DNA from: Oceanibium sediminis
GTDB taxonomy: Bacteria > Pseudomonadota > Alphaproteobacteria > Rhodobacterales > Rhodobacteraceae
Direction: 5' to 3'
DNA: 64,000 bases
NCBI RefSeq assembly: GCF_003265325.1
Contig: NZ_QGNX01000001.1
Span: 186,001 to 250,000, forward strand
Below the pieces are notes generated by a model. It worked only from the letters and a program-made list of their open reading frames with translations. It was not told the DNA's origin and ran no database searches. The translations under genes and the position numbers were made by a program. Below are positions 1-9,122 of the stretch, in pieces. Each line of letters begins with the position of its first letter. Position 1 is the stretch's first letter.

Positions 1-1
1 G

Positions 2-466
2 TCCGGCAGCCTGATCACCGCCCGGACCGCGGCCGACCAGGGCCGCGAGGTGATGGCTGTGCCCGGCCACCCCTTCGATGCGCGCGCCGCGGGCTGCAAC
101 ATGCTGATCCGCGACGGCGCGACGCTGGTGCGCTCTGCCGAGGATATCCTTCAGGCGCTGGCCTGCCCCGCCCCCACGCGCCCGGTTCCGACCGCGCAAG
201 GGGAATTGCCGCTGTCCGCCGCCCCGAGCCGGGCGCGCCCCGCCCCGCCCATTGATACGCGCGACAACACACCGACGCCCCGCGGGCGCGAACTGCCAGC
301 TGCCATCTTCAACCTGCTCGGCCCAGCCCCGATCAGCGAGGACGCCCTGATCCGCCAACTGGCGCAGCCGCCCTCGGAAGTTCTGGCCGCGCTCGCCGCG
401 CTGGACCTGGAGGGGCGGGTACTGCGGCATCCGGGGGGGCTCGTCTCCACCCCGCCGGGGGCGTGA
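2..466 (+). CDS. dprA: DprA (DNA-processing protein A), 3' part only
   Basis: This is the C-terminal part of DprA, the cytoplasmic protein that loads RecA on incoming single-stranded DNA during transformation. The 5' end lies outside the window. The first visible residues, SGSLITARTAADQGREV, are the conserved end of the Rossmann-like DprA core, followed by the AVPGHPFDARAAGCN motif. After a proline-rich linker, roughly the last 60 residues form the winged-helix domain typical of the family (ELPAAIFNLLGPAPISEDAL). The core match is very strong. The next gene is a membrane glycosyltransferase on the same strand, and topA follows it. In competence terms it pairs with comM at 39.9 kb. Confidence 0.93.
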   Translation, partial: SGSLITARTAADQGREVMAVPGHPFDARAAGCNMLIRDGATLVRSAEDILQALACPAPTRPVPTAQGELPLSAAPSRARPAPPIDTRDNTPTPRGRELPAAIFNLLGPAPISEDALIRQLAQPPSEVLAALAALDLEGRVLRHPGGLVSTPPGA

Positions 467-592
467 TGGCGCGCCTTGTCGCCCTGCACGGCCCGCCCGC
501 AACGCGGCGGATGCGCCACGGTCGCCTGCGCACGGGCGGGTCCTGACCGGTGACGCTTGTCCGCTTTGCCCGCCCCATGGTAGCGCGAAGGG

Positions 593-1993
593 ATGAGCGA
601 GCGATCTGCCCCACGGCGGCCGTGGCTGCCCCTGTCCGCCGCGTTGAGCGTGGCGATCCTGGCCGTTGTCGTGGCGCTCGGCTGGGACCGCAGCTTCTGG
701 TTCGACGAGGTCTATACCCTCGGCGCGGCGGCGGTGGGGCGCGCGCAGGACTGGGACATCATCCTGCGCGACGTGCATCCGCCCACCTTCACCATGCTGG
801 TCCGCACCTGGGGGGAAGTCGTCGGTGGCAGCACCCCGGCGCTGCGCGCGATCAACCTGATCGGCGCGGCGGCGCTGGCGCTTGGCCTTTGGATCGCGTC
901 GAAACAGCTGGAGCGGGGGCGGTTCTGGCTGCTGGTCTGCCTGGTGCTGGTCAACGGATACACCCTGCAACTGGGGCTGGACCTGCGATCCTACGCGCTG
1001 CTGCTGGGGCTGACATTCCTCGCCCAGGCGCTGCTGCTGGCCGAGTTTTCGGGCAAGGGCGCGCAGACCGGCTGGCTGATCCTGCTCGCGGCAATCCTGG
1101 GATCGCTGCATTTCTTCGGCACGGCGGCGGGGCTGACGATCCTCGGCGTGTCGGCCCTGGGACATCTGCGCGCCGGGCGTATCGCGCGCGCCGCCGTGCT
1201 GGGGATGGCTTGCCTGGTGATTGGCGGCGCGGTGCTCGGCTTCGCGTTCGGTATCGCCAGCGCCTCGGGCCAGCTTGGCGGCATCAACTGGATCAAGACG
1301 GGACCCGAGCCGCTGCTGGATTTTTTCGCCCAGCAGATCCTGCTGGTGCTGCTGGTCTTCGGCCTGGCTTTGTTTCGGCGCAGCCCTTCGGTGGACCCGG
1401 CGCAGAGGCGCATCGCGCTGTGGATGCTGGCGGTGCCCGGAATCGTCGCCGGGGTCACCTTGCTGATCTCGCTTCACACGCCGGTCCTGACGACCCGCAA
1501 CCTGATCGTCTGCGTACCCGGCGTCAGCCTGGCCGCGGTGCTGCTCACCCCCCCGGCGCTGATGCAACGCCTGTCCGCCACACCGCTGCTGCTGATCGCC
1601 GTCGCGCTGGTCGGGATCCGCGTCGGAGACATCGCCACGCGCAACACCCAGATGATCGAATGGGCGATCACCACCGCCGCGCCCGCGGCCTGCGACGGCG
1701 CGCCGATTTATGTCATCCGACCCTCGACCGTGGACAAATTCGCGCAGGAAGTGTTCCTCGGCGGCATCAAACGCCCCCAGATCGAGTTAACCAGTTTTTC
1801 GCCCGACAACGCCCCCCTGCCGCCGGGTTGCGACATGCTGGCCGTCGGCTGGCACCAGATCGGCGAAGTGTCGGACGTCATCGCCTTTTTCGACTCGCGC
1901 GGGGTCCGGACCGAGGCGATCCTGCCCCCCGACACGCGGCTGGCGAAGCGCGCCGCGATGACGAGCGGTTTCGTGATCCGCGTCGTCCCCTGA
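593..1993 (+). CDS. GT-C (GT39/PMT-like) membrane glycosyltransferase
   Basis: A 466-residue polytopic membrane protein. The N-terminus carries the GT-C signature: an acidic WFDE motif (residues 36-39) after the first transmembrane helix, and DVHPP (60-64), the pattern of ArnT/PMT-type enzymes that use polyprenyl-phosphate sugars in the periplasm. Many hydrophobic helices follow up to about residue 350, then a soluble C-terminal domain of about 110 residues. The ATG follows a GAAGGG ribosome-binding sequence. Donor and acceptor cannot be read from sequence; lipid, glycan or protein glycosylation are all possible. It sits between dprA and topA, with its own 126-bp upstream gap. Family assignment is good, function is open. 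Confidence 0.72.
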   Translation: MSERSAPRRPWLPLSAALSVAILAVVVALGWDRSFWFDEVYTLGAAAVGRAQDWDIILRDVHPPTFTMLVRTWGEVVGGSTPALRAINLIGAAALALGLWIASKQLERGRFWLLVCLVLVNGYTLQLGLDLRSYALLLGLTFLAQALLLAEFSGKGAQTGWLILLAAILGSLHFFGTAAGLTILGVSALGHLRAGRIARAAVLGMACLVIGGAVLGFAFGIASASGQLGGINWIKTGPEPLLDFFAQQILLVLLVFGLALFRRSPSVDPAQRRIALWMLAVPGIVAGVTLLISLHTPVLTTRNLIVCVPGVSLAAVLLTPPALMQRLSATPLLLIAVALVGIRVGDIATRNTQMIEWAITTAAPAACDGAPIYVIRPSTVDKFAQEVFLGGIKRPQIELTSFSPDNAPLPPGCDMLAVGWHQIGEVSDVIAFFDSRGVRTEAILPPDTRLAKRAAMTSGFVIRVVP

Positions 1994-2009
1994 CAAATGC
2001 CCGAAAAAA

Positions 2010-2046
2010 GCACTGGCTTGACATGCGCCAGTGCCGACCACATGTT
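2010..2046 (+). promoter_or_regulatory. Candidate topA promoter inside a perfect dyad
   Basis: TTGACA (2018-2023) and CATGTT (2041-2046) are separated by 17 nt and would start transcription about 35 nt before topA. The -35 box lies in the loop of a perfect 8-bp inverted repeat, GCACTGGC (2010-2017) and GCCAGTGC (2027-2034). The -35 is a full consensus match, the -10 is weak. The dyad could be an operator or a hairpin ending the upstream transcript. Confidence 0.5.
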
Positions 2047-2087
2047 CCGGCACCTTGAATCACCCCCAACTGAATATCGGAGATCCC

Positions 2088-4724
2088 ATGGCTGTCGTCG
2101 TTGTCGAAAGCCCCGCAAAGGCAAAGACGATCAACAAGTATCTCGGATCGGATTACACCGTTCTCGCGTCCTACGGCCATGTGCGGGACCTGCCGCCCAA
2201 GGACGGCTCGGTCGATACGGACCACGGTTTCGACATGAAATGGGAGGTCGATCCGAAGTCCCAGAAACACGTCCGCGCCATTGCCGAGGCGCTGAAGAAC
2301 GATGACCGCCTGATCCTCGCCACCGACCCCGACCGCGAGGGTGAAGCGATTTCCTGGCACCTGCTTGAGGCACTGACGAAACGCCGCGCGGTCAAGAAGA
2401 CGACTGAGGTGGATCGCGTCGTCTTCAACGCGATCACGAAGTCCGCGGTGACCGAGGCGATGCAGAACCCGCGCCAGATCGACATGGAGCTGGTGGAAGC
2501 CTACCTCGCACGCCGCGCGCTGGACTACCTGGTTGGCTTCAACCTGTCCCCGGTGCTGTGGCGCAAGCTGCCCGGCGCCAAATCCGCGGGCCGCGTGCAA
2601 TCCGTCGCCCTGCGCCTGATCGTCGAGCGCGAGATGGAGATCGAGGCCTTCCGCGCCCGGGAATACTGGTCCGTTAAGGCGCTGCTGGCCACCCCGCGCG
2701 GGCAGGAGTTCGAGGCGCGGCTGACCCAGCTCGGCGGCAAGAAGCTGGACAAGTTCGACCTGGAAACCGCGGAAGCCGCCGACCTGGCCGTCAGCGCGAT
2801 CAACGCCCGCGACCTGACCATCGCCAGCGTCGAGGCGAAGCCCGCCACGCGCAACCCCTCGGCGCCGTTCATGACCTCGACCCTGCAGCAGGAAGCCAGC
2901 CGCAAGTTCGGCTTCGGCGCGCGGGCCACGATGAGCACCGCGCAGCGGCTCTATGAAGCCGGGCATATCACCTACATGCGGACCGACGGCATCGACATGG
3001 CCCCCGAGGCGGTCACCGCCGCGCGCGATGCGATCAAGGATCGCTACGGCGCGAACTACCTGCCCGACAGCCCGCGCATCTACAAGAACAAGGCCAAGAA
3101 CGCGCAGGAAGCGCACGAATGTATCCGGCCCACGGACATGACCGTCTCGGCCGAGGATCTGGCGCGGCTGGAGCCGGACCAGCGCAAGCTCTACGACCTG
3201 ATCTGGAAGCGCACCCTGGCCAGCCAGATGGCCGCCGCGCGGATGGAACGCACCACCGTGGACATCGCCAGCGCCGACGGCCAGGTCGGCCTGCGCGCCA
3301 CCGGCCAGGTGGTCATGTTCGACGGCTTCATGAAGGTCTATGAAGAAGGCCGCGACGAGGATGTCGTGGACGACGACGACAAGCGCCTGCCCCAGATCAC
3401 CGAGGGCGAGGCCGCCGACAAGCGCCGCGTCTCCCCCGAGCAGCATTTCACCCAGCCCCCGCCCCGCTACACGGAAGCGACGCTAGTCAAGCGCATGGAA
3501 GAACTGGGGATCGGACGCCCGTCCACCTATGCCTCCATCGTGTCGGTGATCCAGGAACGCGACTACGTGCGCAAGGAAAAGAACCGCCTGATCCCAGAGG
3601 ACAAGGGCCGCCTGGTGACGGCCTTCCTGGAAAACTACTTCCGAAAGTACGTCGGCTACAATTTCACCGCCGCGCTGGAAGAGGAACTCGACCGGATCAC
3701 CAGCGGCGACGCCGACTGGAAGAAGGTGCTGGCGAACTTCTGGACGGATTTCTCGGCCCATGTGGACGAGACGAAGGAACTGCGCATCACCGAGGTGCTG
3801 GACAAGATCAACGAGGTCCTGGCCCCCCACATCTTCCCCGAGCGGGAAGACGGCGGCGACCCGCGCCAGTGCCAGACCTGCGGCACGGGCCGGCTCAGCC
3901 TGCGCACCGCGCGCTCCGGCGGGGCGTTCATCGGCTGCTCGAACTACCCCGAATGCCGCTACACCCGCCCCCTGTCGGGCGAGCTTGAGGGCGGCGACGT
4001 CGCCGGGCCGGACGGCAAGCTGCTCGGCTATGACGGCGACGACAAGATCACCCTGCGCACCGGGCGCTTCGGCCCCTATGTCCAGCGTGGCGAGGCGACC
4101 GAGGACAACCCCAAGCCCAAGCGCGCCTCCATCCCCAAGGGCGAGGACCTGTCGGCGGTGGACCTGGAGCGCGCGCTGAAACTGCTATCCCTGCCCCGCT
4201 TCATCGGCGAACACCCCGAAGGCGGCACCGTGGAAAGCAACCTCGGGCGGTTCGGCCCCTACGTGATGCACGAACTCCCCCCGGCGGAGGGCGAGAAGAA
4301 GCCGCGCCGCATCTACGCCAACATCAAGGACCCGGAAGAGGTCTATACCATCGGCATGAACCGCGCGGTCGAGCTGCTGGCCGAAAAGGCCAAGAACGGC
4401 GGGCGCGGAAGGTCGGCGGCGACGCCCCTGAAGGAGCTTGGCGACCATCCCGACGGCGGGCCCGTCAACGTGATGGAGGGGCGCTATGGCCCCTACGTCA
4501 AATGGGAAAAGGTCAACGCGACGATCCCGAAGGAAACCGAGCCCCAGGACGTCACCATGGAACTGGCGCTTGAGCTGATTGCCGCGAAAGCCCCGAAGAA
4601 GAAGGCCGCGGCCAAGAAGAAACCGGCGGCGAAGAAGACCACGGCAAAGAAGCCGGCGGCCAAGAAGGCAACCGCCAAGAAAGCCCCCCGCGAAGAAAGC
4701 GGCAGCGAAAAAGGCGGACGCTGA
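2088..4724 (+). CDS. topA: DNA topoisomerase I
   Basis: Type IA topoisomerase that relaxes negative supercoils. The TOPRIM domain opens the protein (VVVESPAKAKTINKYLG) and contains ATDPDREGEA near residue 80. The catalytic tyrosine is Y296 in ITYMRTDGID. A single four-cysteine zinc ribbon lies near residues 594-630, followed by three C-terminal repeats with the core GRFGPYV or GRYGPYV. The tail is rich in AAKK repeats, as in many alphaproteobacteria. I start at ATG 2088 because MAVVVVESP is the family start and TCGGAG precedes it; an upstream in-frame ATG at 2031 overlaps the promoter. The last 13 residues leave the lysine-rich pattern after a run of six C, see findings. 878 residues. Confidence 0.95.
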   Translation: MAVVVVESPAKAKTINKYLGSDYTVLASYGHVRDLPPKDGSVDTDHGFDMKWEVDPKSQKHVRAIAEALKNDDRLILATDPDREGEAISWHLLEALTKRRAVKKTTEVDRVVFNAITKSAVTEAMQNPRQIDMELVEAYLARRALDYLVGFNLSPVLWRKLPGAKSAGRVQSVALRLIVEREMEIEAFRAREYWSVKALLATPRGQEFEARLTQLGGKKLDKFDLETAEAADLAVSAINARDLTIASVEAKPATRNPSAPFMTSTLQQEASRKFGFGARATMSTAQRLYEAGHITYMRTDGIDMAPEAVTAARDAIKDRYGANYLPDSPRIYKNKAKNAQEAHECIRPTDMTVSAEDLARLEPDQRKLYDLIWKRTLASQMAAARMERTTVDIASADGQVGLRATGQVVMFDGFMKVYEEGRDEDVVDDDDKRLPQITEGEAADKRRVSPEQHFTQPPPRYTEATLVKRMEELGIGRPSTYASIVSVIQERDYVRKEKNRLIPEDKGRLVTAFLENYFRKYVGYNFTAALEEELDRITSGDADWKKVLANFWTDFSAHVDETKELRITEVLDKINEVLAPHIFPEREDGGDPRQCQTCGTGRLSLRTARSGGAFIGCSNYPECRYTRPLSGELEGGDVAGPDGKLLGYDGDDKITLRTGRFGPYVQRGEATEDNPKPKRASIPKGEDLSAVDLERALKLLSLPRFIGEHPEGGTVESNLGRFGPYVMHELPPAEGEKKPRRIYANIKDPEEVYTIGMNRAVELLAEKAKNGGRGRSAATPLKELGDHPDGGPVNVMEGRYGPYVKWEKVNATIPKETEPQDVTMELALELIAAKAPKKKAAAKKKPAAKKTTAKKPAAKKATAKKAPREESGSEKGGR

Positions 4725-4737
4725 CGAGTGATCCTGC

Positions 4738-4777
4738 CCCCGCGTGGCGCTGCGCACAAGCGCGCCGCCACGCGGGG
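4738..4777 (+). terminator. 12-bp perfect hairpin downstream of topA
   Basis: CCCCGCGTGGCG (4738-4749) pairs perfectly with CGCCACGCGGGG (4766-4777) around a 16-nt loop whose GCGC ends can pair further. It lies just after either possible topA stop. No U-run follows, so it may be a Rho-independent-like stop or an mRNA 3'-end stabiliser. Confidence 0.5.
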
Positions 4778-4862
4778 ACGGGCTTGGCAGGGCTGCGCAA
4801 AAGCCTGACAGGGCAGCGATGCCGCCTTCCCGCCCGCGCCGCCACATGCTAGGCCATGCTCC

Positions 4863-7118
4863 ATGAGCACCCTCCCCACCAAAGAACAACTTCTGGCATG
4901 GATTCGCGACAACCCCGGCGAAACCTCGAAGCGTGACCTCGCGCGCGCCTTCGGGATCAAGGGCGCGGACCGGATCACCCTGAAGAAGATGCTGAAGGAA
5001 CTCGCTGCCGAGGGGGAGATCATGGGCGCGCGCAAGCATATCCGCGAGCCCGGCGCCCTGCCGCCCGTCAGCGTGCTGCGCGTCAACGGGCCGGACCAGG
5101 ACGGCGACCTCTGGGCCTCGCCCGCGCAATGGGAAGACGACGGGCCCGAGCCGCGCATCCTGATGCAGATGCGCCCCCATGAACCCGCCCTGGGCGAGGG
5201 GGACCGCATCCTGGCCCGCCTGACCCCGGGAACGGAACCCGGCGTCGCCTACGTGGGTCGGCTGATCCGGCGCATCGGCCACGGGCCGCGCAAGATCATC
5301 GGCCTTTACCGCGCGGGCGAGGATACGGGCCGCATCCTGTCGATCGACCGCAAGTCCGGGCACGAATGGATCGTGCCCAACGCGGAACGCCACGGCGCGG
5401 CGGATGGCGAGTTGGTGGAAGCCGAGCAATCCGGCCCGAAGGACCGCATGGGCCTGCCCCGGGCCCGCGTCACCGCGCGCCTCGGCGATCCGAGCGCGCC
5501 GAAGGCGGTCAGCCTGATCGCGATCCACGCCCATGGAATCCCCGACGAATTCCCGGCTTCGGTCCTGGACGCGGCCGAGGCGGCGAAACCCGTTACCCTG
5601 GGCAAGCGCACCGACCTGCGCCATCTGCCGCTGATAACCATCGACCCGGAGGATGCGCGCGACCACGACGACGCCGTCTGCGCCCTGCCCGACCCGAATG
5701 TCGAGGGCGGGCACATCGTCTGGGTCGCCATCGCCGATGTCGCCCATTACGTGCGCGTCGGCAGCCCGCTGGACGAGGAAGCGCGCAATCGCGGCAACTC
5801 CACCTATTTCCCGGACCGCGTCGTGCCGATGCTGCCCGAGGCGCTGTCGGCGGACCTCTGCTCGCTGGTGCCGGGGCAGGACCGGCCCTGTATCGCGCTG
5901 GAAATCCACCTCGACCCGAATGGCGTGAAGACCAGCCACCGTTTTCACCGCGCGCTGATGCGCTCGCCCGCGGCGCTGACCTATCGCGCCGTGCAGGCGG
6001 CGATCGACGGGCAGCCGGATGCGGAAACCGAGCCGCTACTGGACGATGTTCTGCGCCCGCTCTGGGCTGCCCATAAAGCCGCCGCGCGGGCGCGGGACCA
6101 GCGCGCGCCGCTGAACCTGGACCTGCCCGAGCGGCACATCGTCCTGTCCGACACGGGCGAGGTGACCAGCGTCGCCTTCCGCGAGCGGCTGGAAGCGCAC
6201 CGCCTGATCGAGGATTTCATGGTGCTGGCCAATGTCTGCGCCGCCGAAACCCTTGAAAAGAAGCGCCATCCACTGATCTACCGCGTGCACGAGGAACCGG
6301 GCCCAGAGAAGTTGGACGCGCTGCGCAAGGTCGCCGAGGCCGCCGGGCTGAGCCTGGCCAAGGGCCAGGTGCTGAGCACTCGCTCGCTGAACCGCCTGCT
6401 GGACCAGGCCGCCGGGCTGGACGAGGCGGAGCTGATAAACCTGAGCGTCCTGCGCTCGATGACGCAGGCCTATTACTTCCCGCAGAACTTCGGCCATTTC
6501 GGGCTGAGCCTGCGCGCCTATGCGCATTTCACCTCGCCCATTCGGCGCTATGCCGACCTGATCGTGCACCGCGCGCTTATCAGCGCCCATGGCTGGGGCA
6601 AGGACGGGCTGACCGCCGAGGACGCCGAGCGGCTGGAAGCGACGGCGGAATGGATCAGCCAGACCGAGCGTCGTTCAATGCAGGCGGAACGCGAAACGAC
6701 GGACCGCTACCTCGCCGCCTACCTGGCGGACCGGGTGGGCAATGAATTCGCGGGGCGCGTGTCGGGGATCGCGCGCTTCGGCATCTTCGTGAAGCTCGAG
6801 GAAACCGGCGCGGACGGGCTGGTGCCGATCCGCTCGCTCGGGGATGAGTTTTTCCACTACGACCGCGAGGCGCAGACCCTGATGGGCGACCGCTCGGGGC
6901 GGATCATCGCGCTCGGCCAGCGCGCGCTGGTGCGCCTGACCGAGGCCGAGGCCGTGACCGGCGGCCTGATCTTCGAGGTGCTGGAGCTTGAGGGCGAAAG
7001 CCTGCCGCGCGGCAGCGCGGAGCGGCCCGGACGGCACGTTTCGCGCCGCAAACCGGGCAAGGCGAAGGCCCGCAAAGCCAAGACGGCGCGCAAGATCAAA
7101 CGCAAGAACCGGGGCTAG
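4863..7118 (+). CDS. rnr: Ribonuclease R
   Basis: A 751-residue processive 3'-5' exoribonuclease of the RNB family, able to degrade structured RNA. The N-terminal winged-helix segment (EQLLAWIRDNPGETSKRDLARAFGIKG) and cold-shock domains are followed by the RNB catalytic core, whose metal-binding aspartates lie in DARDHDDA (about 264-271). An S1 RNA-binding domain (about 640-705, GRVSGIARFGIFVKLEETGADG) precedes a basic K/R-rich tail. Length and order match bacterial RNase R. It is the gene after topA, 131 nt downstream of it, and probably has its own transcription start, since a strong hairpin separates them. Confidence 0.95.
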   Translation: MSTLPTKEQLLAWIRDNPGETSKRDLARAFGIKGADRITLKKMLKELAAEGEIMGARKHIREPGALPPVSVLRVNGPDQDGDLWASPAQWEDDGPEPRILMQMRPHEPALGEGDRILARLTPGTEPGVAYVGRLIRRIGHGPRKIIGLYRAGEDTGRILSIDRKSGHEWIVPNAERHGAADGELVEAEQSGPKDRMGLPRARVTARLGDPSAPKAVSLIAIHAHGIPDEFPASVLDAAEAAKPVTLGKRTDLRHLPLITIDPEDARDHDDAVCALPDPNVEGGHIVWVAIADVAHYVRVGSPLDEEARNRGNSTYFPDRVVPMLPEALSADLCSLVPGQDRPCIALEIHLDPNGVKTSHRFHRALMRSPAALTYRAVQAAIDGQPDAETEPLLDDVLRPLWAAHKAAARARDQRAPLNLDLPERHIVLSDTGEVTSVAFRERLEAHRLIEDFMVLANVCAAETLEKKRHPLIYRVHEEPGPEKLDALRKVAEAAGLSLAKGQVLSTRSLNRLLDQAAGLDEAELINLSVLRSMTQAYYFPQNFGHFGLSLRAYAHFTSPIRRYADLIVHRALISAHGWGKDGLTAEDAERLEATAEWISQTERRSMQAERETTDRYLAAYLADRVGNEFAGRVSGIARFGIFVKLEETGADGLVPIRSLGDEFFHYDREAQTLMGDRSGRIIALGQRALVRLTEAEAVTGGLIFEVLELEGESLPRGSAERPGRHVSRRKPGKAKARKAKTARKIKRKNRG

Positions 7119-7295
7119 TCAAAGGCTTGCCCCGCCCCGCCGGACGGGCCCCAAAGGCGGGCGTTCCGGCAGGCTCGGCGGCATCCTGCCCGCGATACGG
7201 GGGTGAGGGGCCGCGTATTCCGGAACGCTTGGCCGTGTGGCCGGTTTTGATGTACCCTGCCTGCAAAGCAAGACAAGAATTGAGCAGGACAGAGC

Positions 7296-8561
7296 ATGAC
7301 CCGTGGAGTATTCGGCGCTTTATGCGCCGCCTTCCTTATAATGACACCCGCGCTGTCGGGCTGTGCGTCGGCCTCCGACGTCCGCCCCCTGGTGCGCAGC
7401 GATGCAGGCGACAGCGGCGTTGCCGTGGCGCAGGCGAGTTCCGGCTTCCAGACCTGGCGCGAAGGCTTCCGCCCCCGCGCCTATGCCGCCGGAATCAGCG
7501 CGCGCACTTTCGATGCCGCCTTTCGCGGAATCACCCCCGACCCCGACGTGATCCGCCTTGACCGCCGCCAGGCGGAATTCACCAAGGCGATCTGGGAATA
7601 CCTGGACACCGCCGTCTCGGACGCGCGGGTCCAGAACGGGCGCGGCCACGCGCAGCGCCTGTCGCGAACCCTTGCGGCGATCGAAAAGACCTATGGCGTG
7701 GACGGCGAGGTGGTTCTGGCCGTCTGGGGCATGGAAACCAACTACGGCAGCTATCGCGGGTCCAACAACGTGATCCGCTCGCTGGCGACGCTGGCCTACG
7801 ACGGCCGCCGCCGCCGCTTTGCCGAAGAGCAGCTGATCGCCGCCATGCAGATCCTGCAATCGGGCGACGTGGCGCCATCGGCGATGAAGGGCTCCTGGGC
7901 GGGGGCGATGGGGCACACCCAGTTCATTCCCACGTCCTACCTGGCCTATGCGCAGGACTTCAACCGCGACGGGCGGCGGGACGTGTGGTCCGACGATCCG
8001 ACCGACGCGCTGGCCTCGACCGCCGCCTACCTCAAGCGCTTCGGCTGGACCCAGGGCCAGCCCTGGGGGGTGGAGGTGCGCCTGCCGCAGGGCTTCAACT
8101 ACGGTAATATCGACCCGAAGATCTGGCGTCCGGTCAGCCGCTGGACCCAGCTTGGCGTGCGCGGCGTCGACGGCAAGGCCGTGCCCAACTACGGCGAGGC
8201 GTCGCTACTCGCCCCGGCCGGGGCGCGCGGGCCGGTCTTCATGGTGTTCAAGAACTTCAACGTCATCAAGCGCTACAACAACGCCACATCCTACGCGATG
8301 GGCGTGGGGCACCTCGCGCACCGCATTCGCGGCGGCGCGGACTTCCAGGCCCCCTGGCCCCGCAACGACCGCGCCCTGTCGCGCAACGAGAAGGTCGAGA
8401 TCCAGAAGCGCCTCAGCGCGCGCGGCTTCAGCACCGGCGGCGCGGACGGGCTGATCGGGGCCAACACGATGGCCGCGATCCGCGACTACCAGCGCTCACA
8501 GGGGCTGGTGCCGGACGGCTATGCCTCGCTCGGGCTGCTGAAGCGGCTGCGCGGCGGGTAG
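7296..8561 (+). CDS. Lytic murein transglycosylase, MltB/SltB type, lipoprotein
   Basis: A 421-residue peptidoglycan lytic transglycosylase. The N-terminus is a lipoprotein signal with lipobox LSGC, so it should be anchored in the outer membrane or envelope. The SLT_2 (MltB family) domain has the catalytic glutamate E147 in WGMETNYG, then GAMGHTQFIPTSYL and the DGRRDVW loop. A C-terminal PG_binding_1 domain (EIQKRLSARGF to YQRSQGL) would hold the enzyme on glycan. Its ATG follows GAGCAGGACAGAGC, a reasonable ribosome-binding site. It is a single gene, ended by the bidirectional terminator shared with the convergent hsp20 gene. Confidence 0.9.
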   Translation: MTRGVFGALCAAFLIMTPALSGCASASDVRPLVRSDAGDSGVAVAQASSGFQTWREGFRPRAYAAGISARTFDAAFRGITPDPDVIRLDRRQAEFTKAIWEYLDTAVSDARVQNGRGHAQRLSRTLAAIEKTYGVDGEVVLAVWGMETNYGSYRGSNNVIRSLATLAYDGRRRRFAEEQLIAAMQILQSGDVAPSAMKGSWAGAMGHTQFIPTSYLAYAQDFNRDGRRDVWSDDPTDALASTAAYLKRFGWTQGQPWGVEVRLPQGFNYGNIDPKIWRPVSRWTQLGVRGVDGKAVPNYGEASLLAPAGARGPVFMVFKNFNVIKRYNNATSYAMGVGHLAHRIRGGADFQAPWPRNDRALSRNEKVEIQKRLSARGFSTGGADGLIGANTMAAIRDYQRSQGLVPDGYASLGLLKRLRGG

Positions 8562-8594
8562 GGCGGATTGCCCGCCGGTCGTTCACCGGCCAAC

Positions 8595-8624
8595 AAAAAA
8601 GCCCGGCCAACTGGCCGGGCTTTT
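8595..8624. terminator. Bidirectional intrinsic terminator
   Basis: GCCCGGCC (8601-8608) and GGCCGGGC (8613-8620) form a perfect 8-bp stem with a 4-nt loop. It is flanked by AAAAAA on the left and TTTT on the right, so it can end both the transglycosylase mRNA and the convergent hsp20 mRNA. Confidence 0.9.
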
Positions 8625-8646
8625 CGTATGCGTCAGGCGTTCGCGA

Positions 8647-9096
8647 TCAGTTCGCGGTGGCTTCAAGCGCCTTGGCGGTGCTGATCTCGATCTTGCGCGG
8701 CTTCAGCGCCTCGGGCACCTCGCGCACGAGGTCGATGTGCAGCAGCCCGTTTTCGTTCACCGCACCGGTGGCGCGCACGTGGTCGGCCAGCTGGAACCGG
8801 CGCTCAAAAGCGCGGGTGGCGATACCGCGATGCAGGTAGTTCGGCTCGGTTTCCTGGGCAGCCTTCTTGCCGGAAACGACAAGCTGCCCTTCCTTGGCCT
8901 CGATCGAAAGTTCTGCTTCGGTGAAACCGGCCACCGCGATGGTGATGCGGTAGGCGTTCTCGCCGGTCTTCTCGATGTTGTAGGGGGGGTAGGACTGGGT
9001 GCTCACGTCGTTGGTCATGACCTGGTCCAGAACGGACGCGAGACGGTCAAACCCGACGGTGGAGCGATAAAGCGGGGAAAAATCATAGGTGCGCAT
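8647..9096 (-). CDS. Small heat-shock protein, Hsp20/IbpA family
   Basis: A 149-residue cytoplasmic holdase chaperone that binds unfolding proteins. It has the IbpA-like start MRTYDFSPLYRSTVGFDRL, an alpha-crystallin domain (about 38-128, with YNIEKTGENAYRITIAVAGF) and the VNENGLLHIDLVREVPE region before a short tail with the IEI anchor. The start is fixed by AAGGAGGA seven bases upstream. The gene has a strong sigma-32-type promoter and a leader of about 98 nt with a ROSE-like hairpin over the ribosome-binding site, so heat control at both transcription and translation is likely. It converges on the transglycosylase gene. Confidence 0.93.
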   Translation of the reverse strand: MRTYDFSPLYRSTVGFDRLASVLDQVMTNDVSTQSYPPYNIEKTGENAYRITIAVAGFTEAELSIEAKEGQLVVSGKKAAQETEPNYLHRGIATRAFERRFQLADHVRATGAVNENGLLHIDLVREVPEALKPRKIEISTAKALEATAN

Positions 9097-9099
9097 GGT

Positions 9100-9122
9100 G
9101 CATCCTCCTTCAGAAGCGATAC
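9100..9122 (-). promoter_or_regulatory. ROSE-like RNA thermometer hairpin over the hsp20 RBS
   Basis: In the mRNA, GUAUCGCU (9122-9115) can pair with AGGAUGC (9106-9100) with one bulged G and an 8-nt loop, sequestering part of AAGGAGGA just before the AUG. The UCGCU stretch fits the UYGCU motif of ROSE elements, where a bulged G weakens the anti-Shine-Dalgarno helix. Fold derived by hand. Confidence 0.6.

Noticed and set aside
2053-2083. CTTGAATCACCCCC resembling a heat-shock promoter before topA
   Set aside because: The CTTGAA and CCCC parts are only three bases apart, not 13-17, so it cannot be a sigma-32 promoter.
1878-3446. Open frame of 522 codons opposite topA
   Set aside because: Antisense shadow of topA without any recognised motif.
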